This document shows positions 22,441 through 36,019 of a DNA stretch of 64,000 bases, in pieces (the stretch's first letter is position 1; each line of letters opens with the position of its first letter). Below the pieces are notes generated by a model that was not told the origin of the DNA, did not search any database, and saw only the letters and a list, made by a program, of their open reading frames with translations. Both the position numbers and the translations under genes were made by a program. Source of the stretch: Gordius sp. MW1 (lineage: Eukaryota > Nematomorpha > Gordioida > Gordea > Gordiidae). The stretch spans positions 6,448,001 through 6,512,000 of the forward strand of contig OZ038526.1 of the NCBI GenBank assembly GCA_964036665.1, given 5' to 3'.

Positions 22441-25400
22441 GGGGCAAATAAGATGAGCGTCTATACGGTCGCAGAAAAGTCCGATCGGCGTGGCGCCTTC
22501 TTAGCAGGGCCCCATTGGGGGGGGGGAGGTTATGCGAAGGGAAGATGTTGAATTATTAATTAAGCTTCGTTTGTTAGATGATTATCGAAGAGGGAAGGGA
22601 GGCACGAGCAACCCAAAGGGGCAGCTTTTAAATTAGTTGGAAATCGATTCAAAATATGTAATGCGAAAGATGAAATTACTAATAATTGTTTTTTAAATTA
22701 GGATAGCATTGATTGATTAGGATTCACTAATTGGGACTATTCATTATCCTGAAATAGATTTTTCTGATCCAAATTTATAATTTAAAAGTTGCACTTTTTT
22801 ATAATTGCTATACGTGTAAAAATTCGGATAATTCTCCCAATTCTGTATAGAAGTTTCTTCGTGTTAATATAAAAGATGTCTTTTTTTCATAGTTCGGGTT
22901 AAAAATCGCAGAATAGCGTGAGCTTTGAAGTGAATGGAGTTGGCTAAGTCTGTTTAAAGCGTGTGCGGGAACTTCATTAGCGATCTGTAAAATTGGTATA
23001 AACATTAATCATATAATTTATATCCAGATATGATATAACATCATAGGTTGTTTGGGAGGATAGTGTTTCAAATGTCATTTTTCACTATAACTTACTACAT
23101 CATAATTCAAAAGTAAACATTTTTGGGTCATGGCCTATGCATTTTCCTACAGAATTATGTGATATACATTTGATGCTGGATTATTACAAAAAGATATGTC
23201 AGAGCGTTCGTCCCGGAGATTAACTCGGCTAAAAATTACTTCAGTACGGAGAAAAATTTAAGAGTTTAAGTTACAAGTTAGCTTTAATAGGGGCTTTATG
23301 AACGGTGTTGTAAATTTTGAAAAATAATTAATTTGCTAAAACTAATTACATTAGGAATCGAAGAATTAAAAAGCTTATTGTCGAGTTTCCCATTCTCCCA
23401 ATAAGCGGGACATTTTGGTTTTGTTTAAATTCATTCTTTTAATTCCAATCTGGCTTATTTAAAATTGATTTATCTAAGGCACTAATTAGACACGGTAAAA
23501 AATATTGCCTTATGTATAGTTAATTGCAATCACGTATTTTTGAATTTAACCATATTTTAGGTTGAAAATCCAAATATTTCCGTCGTATCAAAAACCTCAC
23601 CCGATGTTTTAAACTTTTTATCATTCACAAATGCTATTTAAATTAAGCTATAAAAATTTAACAACATAATTCTCAAATTCATATGATTAATAATTGTCAC
23701 TCACGTGTCAATTTGGAATGTAAACAACAATAAGATAATGGAACAGTAAGCTAAGTCGTTATCAAATGTCGGAATCCTAGAGTAAGTTTTTAACCCAGGT
23801 GATTAAAGAAAGGGTGCGATGCGAAATAACGGAATCGCACCTAACATGGCGTGGAATCGCGCCAGTTTAATTTGCATTATTCGATCAATGTGAAATTGAG
23901 GTAATAAATAGATACAAATGGAGAGCCTTTAATATGTTAAATATGATTGCACTTAATTAATTATATTAGTTATAACTTCTAAATGGTGGAGGGGGGGGGT
24001 TACTATAAACGTTTTTTTATAAATAGTGAGAAAGGTGGAAGGGAAGAGGGGGCAGGGGCGTGGTGGATGAGATAGTATTTCTAGGTAGAGAAAAGGCAGT
24101 GGGCTCAGAGTTGGATATATCGGATAACCCCTTATTAGATATATATGCTAGGTGAGTTCCAAGCGCGATCCGCATTGCAAATGCTTTAAGCTAATCTCCC
24201 TAGCCAGCTAGCAGCCTCTACGCTAGTTGGGAGGGGGAACAGACACTCCGTATCTGCAATATCTTATCATCTCCTCCGAAATTGTATATCTATTTTATTT
24301 ATCCATTACAATTCTCATCTCTGGAGTTGTGGGAAGAAGTTGAGGCGCTCGCGGTCCTTTGCCTTAGCAATAGCTAATAGGTAGGATCGTTTGGATCAAC
24401 CAACATTGTAATTTGAATAGGTAAGTTGACGGGGCATGGAGAGGGCTGGTCGAAAATGTCCTCAAAAAGTATTGTAGTTGGACATCAAAGCTTTTGATTA
24501 AAAAAGGGGGTTAGGTCGATTGGGGCCAAATTGGGACACAATTTCTGCCACGTCGTGGAATGAATGCCTAATTATCGAGGAGAGATGGAAATTAGATTAT
24601 TCATGGTTCTCCTACCATAATACGTAATATAAACGTCGTACCTTATGCGCGCATATGTCCTATCCCTTGGGTCCTTCTTCTACCCTCCTCCAGGAAAACG
24701 TGATAGCGCGGATCGCGACGCAGGTGTATCGAATTTTATTGTGGACGACCATAGTGTTAAAGCTTGAGCGTGAGATTTTTGGTGGGAGAGGAAATAAATT
24801 ATTGATTTCCTTGCCATGTTCGCCACCATACAAACGTATGATCGCAAATTCTCGGTCGGCCAAAAAGCCATCTCACTTTTACCATATGGTTCACCGTGGT
24901 CCACTAAGATGGGGGGGGGGAGGCAGGCGTGTGAATTTTGCATTTAAATGCACCCATTTTGTGTCAAAAGATGCTTCAAGAGGCAATTAGCTCCTGGTCA
25001 ACCATTATTGCGAATAAAATTATGACATTTAATTTGCGTAGCTAGTGGAAAGGTAAAGCAGCTGCCCCCCCCCTTTTAATAATTTCTTGAACAACCAACA
25101 AAATGTTTAAAATCTAAATAACTATCAACTTTGCTCCCACCCCCACCCATAATAAAAATTCTAGCTACAAGTATGAGGACTTTTAATGAACTAAGATGAA
25201 ATATAATTGTTCTTTGCGACCTTATGTGTTCAGCAGTTTAAGTAATGATTGTAATGATATATTACTAAAAGTGAACTTTTATCAAATAAACAAGGTGCTT
25301 TGCTTTCCCATAGTTTTTTTTAAACTTATACACTTTATGTCATGACAAGATAACAATAATTTCATTAGGAATAAGGAACCTTTGATTTTATAAAGCTTAA

Positions 25401-27150
25401 AATTTAAATAAAATGCGATAAAATTTATAAAGATGGCATCATATTATCATAAAAGACACTTAATCAATAAAAATCAATTTAAAATATTGGAGTTTGCTCG
25501 GCCAGATTATTTCAAATTATATATAAAATGACTATCAAATAGCACTATTCTGGCTAAAATACACAAATAATGGGCAAGTATGTATTCATGTCTAAATTAC
25601 GTTATAAATTTTGACCAAGTAGAAAAGATCTGATTTATGTTTTGTAAATTATTTTTTAAGTTTGATAAATTTGGCAACCCACCCAAAATAAGGAAAATCA
25701 CCAAATCTCATTTAAAACCTCAAATTTTATGCATTAGGCGATCTGTTAAGTGATGTTTTTATATTTTTCGTTTTAATGAATTTTCATCCGGATTAATAAA
25801 TGGCTCATGTAACAATTAATCTTGGTAATAACATAAATATTAATCGATTTTACTGTGATTTTATTATAATTATAATATTTTTTTGCTTAGCGTTTATCTA
25901 CCACATAATTTATATTAAATTTGAACCAACCTCGTTGGATCGACCTAAATTTAATGAAACAGTTACTTTTATGACTTAATAATATCAACTCAATAGGGAC
26001 TCTTTAGGATTAACATTCATATATTTGCTAAGGTGTTTCCAATATTACGGTTTTAATGTAATAATAAAATTGATAAAAAATGTGTTAAGCATGGCGCCAC
26101 GTAAATCAACCACTTTAGAAAAAGCCCTTGGAACATTACGAAAGTTTTGATCGTTAGGTTAACGATAATAATATATAGTTTATCCCGCTTAAATTATTTA
26201 GTTTTAAGTTGGAAGAGGGTGTTATCCATCTCACCTAACCTAACCAAGGAGTGGTATTAAAATACTACCATTAGAACTCATTTAACTTTGTTTATGAGTT
26301 GAGGAGCGAGCGAAATCTTAACTCTTGAGCGCAATTCATCATTGTGCAGAGGCGTTAGTTATTTCAGCGAGTGAAAATAAAATTCAAAATTTATACCTAC
26401 CTAACACCTCATGCCCTCAAAATGTCAGGGTAAGGGGTGGGGCCTGATAGAAGTTGCTTGCGGTTGTAGTGTATTTTATCTTTAAAATCGACGATCTTCT
26501 TCCCATTCATACCACCACTGTTCGGGGTTATTTTAAAATCACTCGCTTTTTTTGTGATCGCTCAGAGCTCGATAGTAGTCAGATCAAAGAAATTAAACGA
26601 AAGCCTCTTTTTGATCAATAAAACTTTTAGACACATCAAACAACCTAATCTCACGTTCGGTGCTTCTTTTAGAAAAATTTGTCGGGGGAAGTTTTGATTT
26701 GGGATACAACGTTTTCATTAAAATTTACAATATAAATGTCAAGTCAATGATCCGGATATTATCCCTAAATCCGGGAAGTGGGGAATATATTGGACAATCG
26801 AGGGGGGGGGGTGTACCAATTTCCCTACCCCTTTTACCTCCCCCCCCCCTAATGGACAAGCTACACGGGTTGCTTTATAAAGAAAATTGCATAATATTTA
26901 AGAATAATTTCTGGCTAATTTTAAGGTTGGCATGCAGGCCCTCTGTCACAAACATCCGACCAAAGGTGAAAGGGAAAACATTTGATCAAGATTCGGCTAT
27001 TCATTTCTGAATTTTAAGCCAAAGTATAGTTTTGGATTAATTTAAAATAGCTTTTGTTCGCCGTAGATGTTGGCCACTTGGAATTTTAACCAAACCTGTA
27101 AATTTAATCAAGCGACGCTCACTTTAATTTTTCATCGACTCTAATTTAGG
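22441..27150. other. Intergenic DNA, no supported gene
   Basis: Mixed AT-rich and moderately GC-rich sequence. Overlapping frames on both strands at 24655-24990 and at 22808-23005 have no motifs and cannot be ranked against each other. G runs occur at about 22515, 23990, 24910 and 26800, and C runs at about 25065 and 26840, without recognisable paired ends except possible MITE debris near 26800-26860. Confidence 0.4.
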
Positions 27151-27166
27151 GAAACGAGGGATATGT

Positions 27167-27750
27167 TTAGTAAACGTGGGATGAGGAAAAGGAGGGGGTA
27201 TAAATATTCATGAAACCGATAGCCAACTGACAAGATGTGTCGTCCATCCGAGAGTGATTTGTTTCAACAAAAGGCAGATCAGTTTGGGAGACGCAAAATC
27301 GATTACTCCCCTGGCCATTCCATTTTTCAATGTCCGCTCGTATATGGGGAAGAACAATTGCTGAGAGACGGATTTCGATGATTGTAAAGCGATACTCATT
27401 GGGCAAGGCTATGCCAAAGGCGAAAGCTTTAGTTGATGTTTATTAATAGATTATTTAGTTTACGAATATTTAATTTATTAGTTAAACACGATGAAAATTG
27501 AATGCAAGGAGTTAATCTTCCCCCCACGCACCCCAAGCTACTTGAAACTTTAAGTATCTTATCTTTCCCAATCCTACCTTCCTTAACCAAACTCTGGCCA
27601 AGCTTCATTAATAGATTGCCTCCATTTTTTAGTATTAAATTGTTATATACATTTATTGGTGCAACCGAAAACGGTGTTAAAAACAAGACCCTGAATGCTA
27701 TAGCACTATTTACTAGTTATTCACAATACAAACGAACGGCAATAAGATGA
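27167..27750. other. Overlapping open frames, coding strand unclear
   Basis: Open frames of 60-85 codons exist on both strands (minus at 27167-27406 and 27429-27686, plus at 27502-27750). Composition is less AT-biased than the neighbourhood, so one may be a real exon, but none shows a motif I recognise or a decisive pair of splice sites. Confidence 0.2.
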
Positions 27751-27850
27751 TTATTATTATCTCCTAACGAATGACAGCATCATTTAATTCATATTCAATA
27801 ACTCCAGCTTTTAATAAACATTTATTAATTAAGATCAATCAGCATCACTG

Positions 27851-28022
27851 CATGGGCGTAGCCAGCATTGGAATTAGAGGGGGACAATTATGATTTAGAG
27901 AGGGACAAAATGATCATTTTTTGATATTCTAGCCATAATTTTAATAAATTTTAACAATTTTTTGGATTTAGAGGGGGAATCCGCCCCTCCCTACCCCCCC
28001 CCCCCCCCTGGCTACGCCCATG
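27851..28022. mobile_element. CATGGGCGTAGCC-type MITE
   Basis: Starts CATGGGCGTAGCCAGC and ends CTGGCTACGCCCATG, with a C run of about 16 bases near the right end. The flanking octamers (CATCACTG and GTTAGCTG) do not match, so the target duplication has decayed or one end was rearranged. Confidence 0.85.
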
Positions 28023-28655
28023 GTTAGCTGTAATGGTCAAGTGCATATGTGTAGGCGGATTTTATATTCCATTAATGACATGTTAACAATTTTATACAAT
28101 TATTTTTTTTGGGGGGGGGGGGAAGTTTCTAGACCAATAGCCCTCTAGCCATTTATAAAAAATGAAGTATATTAATTTATATAAACTATTGAAATCCTGT
28201 ATTAAAATGGAATGCGTAATAAAATTTAAGCTGAAATTTGAAAAATCATTGCTAAAATGGCGTTAACCATATAATAGTTTCAAAGCACCATCATTTTCCA
28301 TTAATAATTAATGCTTCAAATATTATAAATTTGTTTTAAATAGCGTGAGGTTATAATTCATATTTTCAACCAGGAGCCTTTTTTTATATTGAAGCGATTT
28401 CATTTTAAACAAATGATAAATTATTAGAACAAAATAAATCCTTTTCACCATATAAAAACAAACTTTAATTTCATGATAATACATTAAGATTTGTATAAAT
28501 TTATTCGTAGTTGTATATTAAGTTAGTGGTAATTGTAAGAGATAATTCCATGCATGTCCTAATAGTTTACTAATTTGCACAGACTCTTCCTGCTCGCTTC
28601 AGCGCTGCCTTAAAGAACATTTTTAGTTTAATTATTTACGAATAATGCTAATTAG
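28023..28655. other. AT-rich intergenic DNA
   Basis: No gene seen; one G run near 28110. Confidence 0.5.
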
Positions 28656-28811
28656 CATAGGCGTAGCGAAGGGGAGGCAGATAGGGGTGCCTGCCCCTCT
28701 CTAAATCCGGAAAACATTTAAATTTTAAGGCTAATTTATCAAAGAATTATCATTTTGCCCCTCCTTAAATCATTATTGCCCCCTTATAATTCCAATTCTG
28801 GCTACGCTCAA
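28656..28811. mobile_element. CATGGGC-type MITE, diverged
   Basis: Begins CATAGGCGTAGCGAAGGGG and ends TTCTGGCTACGCTCA, with the usual CCTGCCCCTC and TTGCCCCTCC segments inside. Ends are mutated and no exact target duplication is visible. Confidence 0.7.
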
Positions 28812-29171
28812 GTTAATTCGTATCCTGTAATGACTCATTGGATATTGAAATTACCAAGAAAGTTTAGGAAATGTCATAATAGTTCAGAGATCTGTAATAC
28901 AAATCATTTATTTATTAAGAAAATTTCTACATGCTATCGATGAATTAGGAGTTTATATATTAAAAAGTTGATAGAAGATTTATGAATTTTATCATATTCA
29001 TATTTTGCAAATTATATTAAGCAAGTTACCTCAGTAAAAAAGCCTGGCCTGGGGTGCCTAAACTTTCCTTTACTTTATTATTTATTATGTAAAAATCGTC
29101 TATTTTAATGCCCAGTATTTATAATATACAATTGTATTTCAATAATTTATTAGTGGTTTATACTTCTAATA
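28812..29171. other. AT-rich intergenic DNA
   Basis: Nothing recognised. Confidence 0.5.
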
Positions 29172-29325
29172 GTCACATACATGGGCGTAGCCAGACAAAA
29201 AAAAATTTTCAACGCAAAACTCCTTAAAAATTAAAAATTTATATTTTGCCCCCCCCCTTTAATTGAACTTAAAACGTTCCCCCCCCCCCCCCAATCCAAA
29301 ATCTGGCTACTCCCATGGTCACATA
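29172..29325. mobile_element. MITE with perfect 8-bp target duplication
   Basis: The element spans 29180-29317, starting CATGGGCGTAGCCAG and ending CTGGCTACTCCCATG. GTCACATA lies on both sides (29172-29179 and 29318-29325). It has C runs near its middle and right end. Confidence 0.9.
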
Positions 29326-29615
29326 TGTTTATCATTTTAATTGTTCTCACACGCTTAAAATTTAGTCATACTCATATTATAGGGTCCTAAGTTTGACCTT
29401 CATGATTGAAATTAAATACTAAAATCTATGTATATATAAGAAGTTAGCGTTTTTATAAGTTTAAATTTCGATTTCAAACTAGGTAACCAGCCTTTTCTTG
29501 TTTTTAACCGCGGCTGCACTGTAACATCGTTCATTGGCTAAATTCTCGTTTGGGTCTACAAACACTTTTCAACAGATTTGCTTATTTAAAATATCTAATT
29601 TAATTTACTTTTATA

Positions 29616-29781
29616 GACATAATCATGAGTGTAGCCAGGATTGGAAATAGAGGGGGGCAATTATGATTTGAGAAGGGACAAAATAACATTTGTTAAAAAT
29701 TAATGAAAATTTAAAGTATTTATGGATTGAGAGGGGGGCCGCCTTTTCTTGCCTCCCCCGGGCTAAGCCCATGGACATTAT
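29616..29781. mobile_element. MITE with near-perfect 8-bp duplication
   Basis: The element spans 29624-29773, starting CATGAGTGTAGCCAGG and ending CCGGGCTAAGCCCATG. The flanking octamers GACATAAT and GACATTAT differ at one base. Confidence 0.85.
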
Positions 29782-32034
29782 TTTAGCTCAATAACTTTAT
29801 GCTACCTGGCGCATGCCTAAAAATCAAACCACATATATTTAAAGTTTGTATTGATATATGTGAACGAAACGGCAAAAGAATATAGTAGATGCGTCATTTG
29901 TAATGGGGCATCGTTAAAAATTGATGTGGAACTTCTATGAATCCTGATTTACAACAACTTTGACCCATCCGATTCACTAAAAAATTTATAGTAAATTTAG
30001 CTGAGAATTTAATGTCTCTCTGCCATCGTAGAGGATAAGGCTAATAAAATAGTTTATTAAAAAAACACAGTTTTCATACAAATGTGCAATGAGATTTTAA
30101 AATTGTTAACCTTGTATACATTTTAAGTTAGTCGTCAAAAATTTACTAAATAGACCATTTATTAATGTTTCAAATATTTTTATTTTTCTTATTTGTCTAT
30201 TACTTTTATGTTAATTATTATCAATTTAACTATATGATTTCTGAAAAAAATAAGATTTAGTATATAACTCGTCGTTTTACAGTGTGTTAAATTAAAGTTC
30301 ATTATAAGGCTCCAACTTGTGTCATAATTCAGATTTTGTCTAAAATTTGATGGTCATTAATACCCTCCTGTAGTATTTTTCCCCTACATATTTTATTCGA
30401 GAGATCGCCACATGTTAAATAAAATATGTGCTCAGTTGACAATTGCCCCCGCCTATTTCGAAACTTACGAATTCAAATTTTTATGGAAGAAAAATTAATT
30501 AAAATAATGCAAGACATTAAAGTAAATTTATTTCCGAGTAAAAAATGTCAAACACATTTTAGAAAAACGAATTCGAACGAAGGGATATTACTCCCAATTT
30601 GTCTAAACGCCACAATAAAAAAGTATCTTTAATATTTAAATATGTTATGAATTTATAGGCATTGATACATACTAAAGATGAATCCTGTCAAACTTTAGAC
30701 GGTAATCATATCATAGAATATGCATAGTTACTTACTATGCTTAATAATATGTAATCTAATTGACCCAAAGTAATTCATTTTTATTTATATTTTGTTCAAA
30801 GATTATAAATCATATGATCTCACAATTGTATATTAAGATGTCAAACTTTAATATGCTAATTCATCAAAATAATAGGTATATTTTGGTTATAATTTTTTTA
30901 TTTAATTGGAGACCAAAAAAAGCTTAGTAGTTGAGTTGTTCTTATAACCATACTAGTATGTCAAATTAATACAATTTCACATGCAAATTTTGGCATTATA
31001 ATAGGATATATTCACTTTAGTTTATATATATAAAATAATTTTGGATCATATATCTATGTTTACATTTATATCTCTTATTGAACAGACAGAATTGATTTAC
31101 CCGTCAAAAGATGTCAAAATTCAAATGCATTCTATACCATAAAACTCAACACTTTGTCAAAAGTAGTTTTGATAATAATGTGCAATATCCATGCTCTATA
31201 ATTTTTTTCCTGTATTTAATTAACAGATTCAAGAGGGGCCCATAGAACCTAAAAAGTAATCATTATTTTAAACAGTTTTATAAATTTCATAAAAAGTTTG
31301 TGTAGTGTCAAATTATAATTCAACAATTGCATTAGCTAAATGTGCCTAGAATTTGTTAAATTTTTATAAGCGTATTTTCAAAGCCCTAATACATTAACTT
31401 ATGTTAAAAATTGATTTTTAAACTATTTGGCTTTTTTGTTATTTAGGGGAAATAGTAATGTTATGTGACTTAATTTTTACTCAATTAGCAAAAGTAATAC
31501 AATCTTGTTAAAACATTTGGTTAGATAATTTAAGTTAAAGTAATAATTATTTGTCATAATTATTTAAATTTGGTTCTACATTTTTTTTAAGTTTCTGGTT
31601 TTTACATATCCATATAAATTATTTAATCCATGATTTTTAGACCTAATTTAACTCCATGTCATTATTTATGAATTTTAATTTGGAACACCTAATGGATGAA
31701 AACTCTAATAATTCAATATTGGTTAATCACAGTTATATTTATTTAATTTTTTTATTAAGTCTATTTTTTTACCCAGTTATACTGTTATAAATAGGTCCTT
31801 AAAACTATATCTTTGATTTTTTGGATACTTATATTTTTATAGTGTGCAAATATATTTAAGTTCTAAAAAATTTTTTAAGTTTTTGGCTTAACAGATTTTT
31901 TGACTTTTATAAAATTAATAACTTTAATTGTTAAATCATTTATTTAATCTATTATAGGGAAGTAGATATTAGTTAAAAATGTTTTTAAATCCTGCTACAT
32001 AAAATCATTTTCTTGAAGATAAAGAATGGATATT
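29782..32034. other. AT-rich intergenic DNA, 2.2 kb
   Basis: No repeat ends and no coding-like frame. A 68-codon plus-strand frame at 30426-30632 has no motif. This is the longest stretch in the window in which I see nothing. Confidence 0.5.
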
Positions 32035-32217
32035 GTATCTTCCTGGGTGTAGCCAGAATTGGATTTAGAGAGGGGCAATAATAATTTAGGGAGGGGCAAG
32101 ATGATTGTTTTTTAGTAATTTTAGCATAATTATATATTTTGAAAAAAATTTGGATTTAGAGGGGGGTAATTGCTTCTCCCTGCCCGGCCACCTTCTGGCT
32201 ACACCCATGGTATCTTC
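32035..32217. mobile_element. MITE with perfect 8-bp target duplication
   Basis: The element spans 32043-32209, starting CTGGGTGTAGCCAG (one base lost from CATGGG) and ending CTGGCTACACCCATG. GTATCTTC lies on both sides (32035-32042 and 32210-32217). Confidence 0.9.
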
Positions 32218-32309
32218 CCTATCATTTATTTAGTTCTACACTCATGAAAGTTTTTATTAAATTTTTGCACAAGTAAAAGTCATGTCCAGTCAAACTTTTT
32301 ATTCATCTT

Positions 32310-33560
32310 AATTTTATCCACTTGTCTGATAAACGTCACATCTCTTACCCAACACCTCCATGTTTAATAATCTTAAATTTACATCATTGGCATTTGTTCT
32401 TAGTATATGCCCATACCACCTTAGCCGATTTTCCACTATCATGTAAGCCATAAGCTGGATACCCATTTATGCTCTGAAACCTTATCCGTCATATGATCGA
32501 GCTCTGTGTACCCCAAGCTCGTAGCTTGTATATCACTTTTCTTCCTGTCGTATCCGGAGTATTTAAATTCTCCCACCCCCCATGTCACTGCTTACTTATT
32601 CGATTATCTTACACGCTGGAAAACATCTGTGTTTCCTGTAATTATTTAATTCTTGTAATAGTCTCGGATATAAATAAATTAGTTAAAATACCATGTAGTA
32701 AAATCGAATTAAAAGTATATTGTGGCTGGGGGAGTCCTTTACCTTTTTCCGCCTGCCATCCACCCGGCCGTCTGACTATAGTATCCCAACATATGCCCCT
32801 ATCTTTCCTCAATTCTCCCAATCCTCAATTATTACAATAGATTCCTGATGATTCCCCTTCCTTCAAACCTTTTATTATTGTAAATCGTATTCTTTAGGAA
32901 TGCGATATTGGTGTCAGAAGTGGGATCTGAACCCAGTCGTATCCGGAGTATTTAAATTCTCCCACCCCCCATGTCACTGCATACTTATTCGATTATCTTA
33001 CACGCTGGAAAACATCTGGTGGGGGGAAATCCTTAGCTTTTGTATAAGAGGACATGGGGGGTTGGGAGAATTTGAACTACGGATACGACACTTACTTTTG
33101 GCAACTTTTATCGATAGGCCTCAAGTGACAGGCTGCCTGTAATATTCATCTTCTAACTGACTTTTGGGCCATATCAAGCTAGCCGTTTTTACCACGGCAT
33201 ATAAAGTACTTTGTCTCTTCGTATAGTAATATACCATTGGCATATAGTAAACACCAAGGAGATCGTTTTTGTATGTCCCTACGATATATAATAAATTGAA
33301 AAAGGGGCTTATGTAGGAAGGCCCTGCCAATTTCTAATCGAATTGGTTTAGATTTCCCCACTGTAGTCCTAAGCGAAAATTTAAGACTTCATCTATGTTT
33401 TCCTTCAGTCTTAAACATGCATCAGGAATATTTTGTCATCTCAAGAAGCACCATCATTTTTACTTTTCCCCATATTTACTTGTCATATGTCTTAGTGCGA
33501 AGTTTGGGTCCATTGTGGATGATGGTCACATATCCAAACTAATTAACCATGTTCGCTTTG
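32310..33560 (-). pseudogene. RTE-like LINE relic, copy C, interrupted
   Basis: Segments at 32310-32545 and about 33160-33560 match the minus-strand LINEs at 43.8-50 kb. The left part matches the C-terminal region (ATATGCCCATACCACCTTAG, also found in copy B). The right part matches the reverse-transcriptase region, including the site corresponding to the YADD box (TTGGCATATAGTAAACACCA). Stops and frame changes are frequent. The middle is replaced by foreign sequence at about 32546-33155. This is the most decayed of the three copies. Confidence 0.75.
32546..33155. mobile_element. Composite insertion with direct and inverted repeats
   Basis: A block of about 90 bp beginning GTCGTATCCGGAGTATTTAA occurs at about 32546 and again at about 32937 in direct orientation. 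The second copy is followed by its own inverted form ending CTACGGATACGAC at about 33090, giving a 155-bp hairpin-like unit. Just before the second copy (about 32907) is TTGGTGTCAGAAGTGGGATC, which resembles a retrotransposon primer-binding site. Whether this is one LTR element or two nested repeats is not clear. Confidence 0.5.
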
Positions 33561-33900
33561 TTCACCAATCTATAATTTAAAAAATGTAAAGTTACCAAAT
33601 AATGAGATTTTATTGTAATTTATAAACATTTAGACTTTTGCTGAAAACTTTTTTTTATTAATTTATACTAAGATCATCAAGAAATATATTTAAATATAAT
33701 TTATTTAATCAAAGATTGATCAAACCCTTAAACAGATTACAGGATTTTTAGTAAGGTTTAAGAGTAATAAAGCTCAGTCACACTTAATAGTATACAACAA
33801 AACAAAATATTAACTTTATTTAATTGACAGTAGCCGGGACAGAAAATGTGATCAACCCTTCTCTTGTCACGCCCACCAAATTCACGGTATATTTGATATT
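33561..33900. other. Intergenic DNA
   Basis: AT-rich sequence upstream of the six-exon gene. No promoter element can be assigned with confidence. Confidence 0.4.
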
Positions 33901-34021
33901 ATGTTTTTTTGGCGCATTTTTCGGAATATCTTCATTTATCTAGCGTTGACAAAATTTAAAATTACATGGTTATTTTGCACAAGAGGCATTATAAAAGTTA
34001 TCCTTTACCAAAACCTCCTAG

Positions 34022-36019
34022 CACCGTCCGAACAGCTTTTAGCTGGGACGGATAAAATATTGCTGGAACAGATATCGAGCGTGGTTAAAGAAGCGTTAAG
34101 GGAATTTGGCAAACCCGAAAAGGAACCCTTAATAATAGGGGAAACAAAATCCCAAACCCAGCTGTGGGATTGTAAATCGTTGGCCCATTTAGCACTCGAT
34201 CATCAAAAGATATTAGCTCGTCTGGCCGTACTAGAAATGGTAATTTGTTTTTCTTACAATGTCAAGGTATTTAGATATATTTCCCCAAATATATTTCTTC
34301 TATGATCGTTAAAAGAAAATCATAGGCGGCTATATTCCTCATGCCATTAATAATAATTAAACCTTGGGCAATTTAAGCTTTAATCTATATTGTTAACTTC
34401 CTGTTTATTAGGGCTCAGATGCAAAGAAACGAAGCAATCGGATTAGCGATAGTGACAACACTCCAAGTAACAATTCTAAGCTTAAACTGATTTTATACCA
34501 AATTGGTGAAACGTCTTTTTAAATCTTTTCTATAATTATAATTTGATCGTAAAGCATTGACACGGGTGCCTCGCTCTTCTAAACAAGATAATTACCGTGT
34601 ACCGCCCCAACAAAACGTTGCAGGGATAAGGACTCATCTGGGAACTATGTTGGACCGTCTTAAAGATGAAAATATTTTTGCTTTCAACGTGAACAAAAAG
34701 GACAAAATGAGGTCTGTTAAGAAGGATTTTAGCCATATATGTTTAAACTCAGCATCGTATGGTAATCGTATTCGTGGAGTAGCTAATGAGATGCGAATTT
34801 GTGGGCTTTCAAATACATTGATTGAATTGATAAATTAAATAAGGAACAAAATTTGTTAAAATCGATTGCGCTTATAAGCTTCGAAAACGAATTTCTTGTC
34901 ATATTTTTTTATAGAGTGGCCTCACTTGATTTACTTCCCTTTTATGTAAAAATGAAATTAATGTTATTTTATATAATCTGTAGAGAATCACAAAAGCGTA
35001 CTCTTGTCCATGCCAATGTCCAAACCTTTCGCGATAGTGTAGCTCAGACAAGCGATATAGAAACTTACTCACCACCTTTTCCGGCTAGGGATACAAAACA
35101 AACCCAGACCTGTGTTCAGACCAAAACCCTTAAAGAAGCTTTCGCTCCGTTGCGATTCCATAATAATTTTTTCAATTTTTCTGCGGAATTAAGCTCAAAT
35201 AAGAAGCCACTATACGCTTCCACGATCAAGGAACACAGTAGCGGTACTGGCACCCTCACTTCTTTGGATGACCCTGATTTATACGACGGTAAGAACTCAA
35301 TACCTTTTATATAAACTAGTTGATAAGGCTAAGAACAAATTTTGGTAGTAAGAAAAATCAAATTTTGTTCATTGAGTGATAATCTTGCCTATTATTTTTT
35401 GTTAACCTAAGAGCGAGGTGAATTTGTTTATTAAAGCTAGGTTTTCTGGCTAGCTTTTGCGTGAACTGTTTATACAATAGGCTAGCTTTACGATCAAATA
35501 GCCCTATTTAATAATTTTATTTTGGCCTTAGGAGAAAGTGGGATTGGTAATGATATTAATTTGGCGGAAAAGTGTAATAAGTGTGAATCCAAATTCCTAG
35601 CAGCTCAGGTTGATGACTCAAACACCTCCAAATACTCGTCCTCACCCGATGCCAAACAATTTAGTAACCGGTCACGGAGCCTCTTAAATTTAACGTCGAA
35701 CGACGAAAGTAAGCACGGCGCACCCTTCCCCTCCGATTCATCCATGTCCTTGGGGGAAATAGTGTTGCCCCGCGTTATGCTAGGTAGGTTATAACTTCAT
35801 AATTACTGATACATTCATAACTAACACTTTCGTTTTTGAACCGTCGCTTGTGTCGGTGAATGCTTTCTTTTTTCCGTATTGTATATTAGGAGAGGAGTAT
35901 CACTTATTATTTTGTTCGTAGAAAACGATTATACACCGACTTTTCAACGTGCGCGCCAATCGCCTCCACAAGCAAATCTCGAGAAGTCTTATTCGTCCAT
36001 TGTTTCTAACGACTCATAG
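34022..36019 (+). CDS. Six-exon gene, product not recognised
   Basis: Predicted exons: 34022-34239, 34412-34466, 34555-34761, 34986-35288, 35532-35783 and 35922-36019, ending at a TAG. Splice phases agree at every junction (0, 1, 1, 1, 1) and most sites are near consensus (ATG|GTAATT, GACG|GTAAGA, CTAG|GTAGGT). Base composition is clearly less AT-rich than the surroundings. The first exon is open back to an ATG at 33901, but that part is AT-driven, so the true start is uncertain. The protein begins with a helical, charged region (ISSVVKEALREFG), has a basic patch (KKRSNR) and then becomes Ser, Asn and Lys rich with low complexity, suggesting an intracellular, partly disordered protein. The third exon could instead read on to a stop at 34838. 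I do not recognise the family. Confidence 0.6.

Noticed and set aside
24655-24990. 111-codon plus-strand frame
   Set aside because: Comparable frames exist on the minus strand over the same bases and none shows a family motif or a good splice pair.
34555-34838. Bromodomain in the six-exon gene
   Set aside because: A faint resemblance to the last helices of a bromodomain, but the acetyl-lysine-binding loops are absent.
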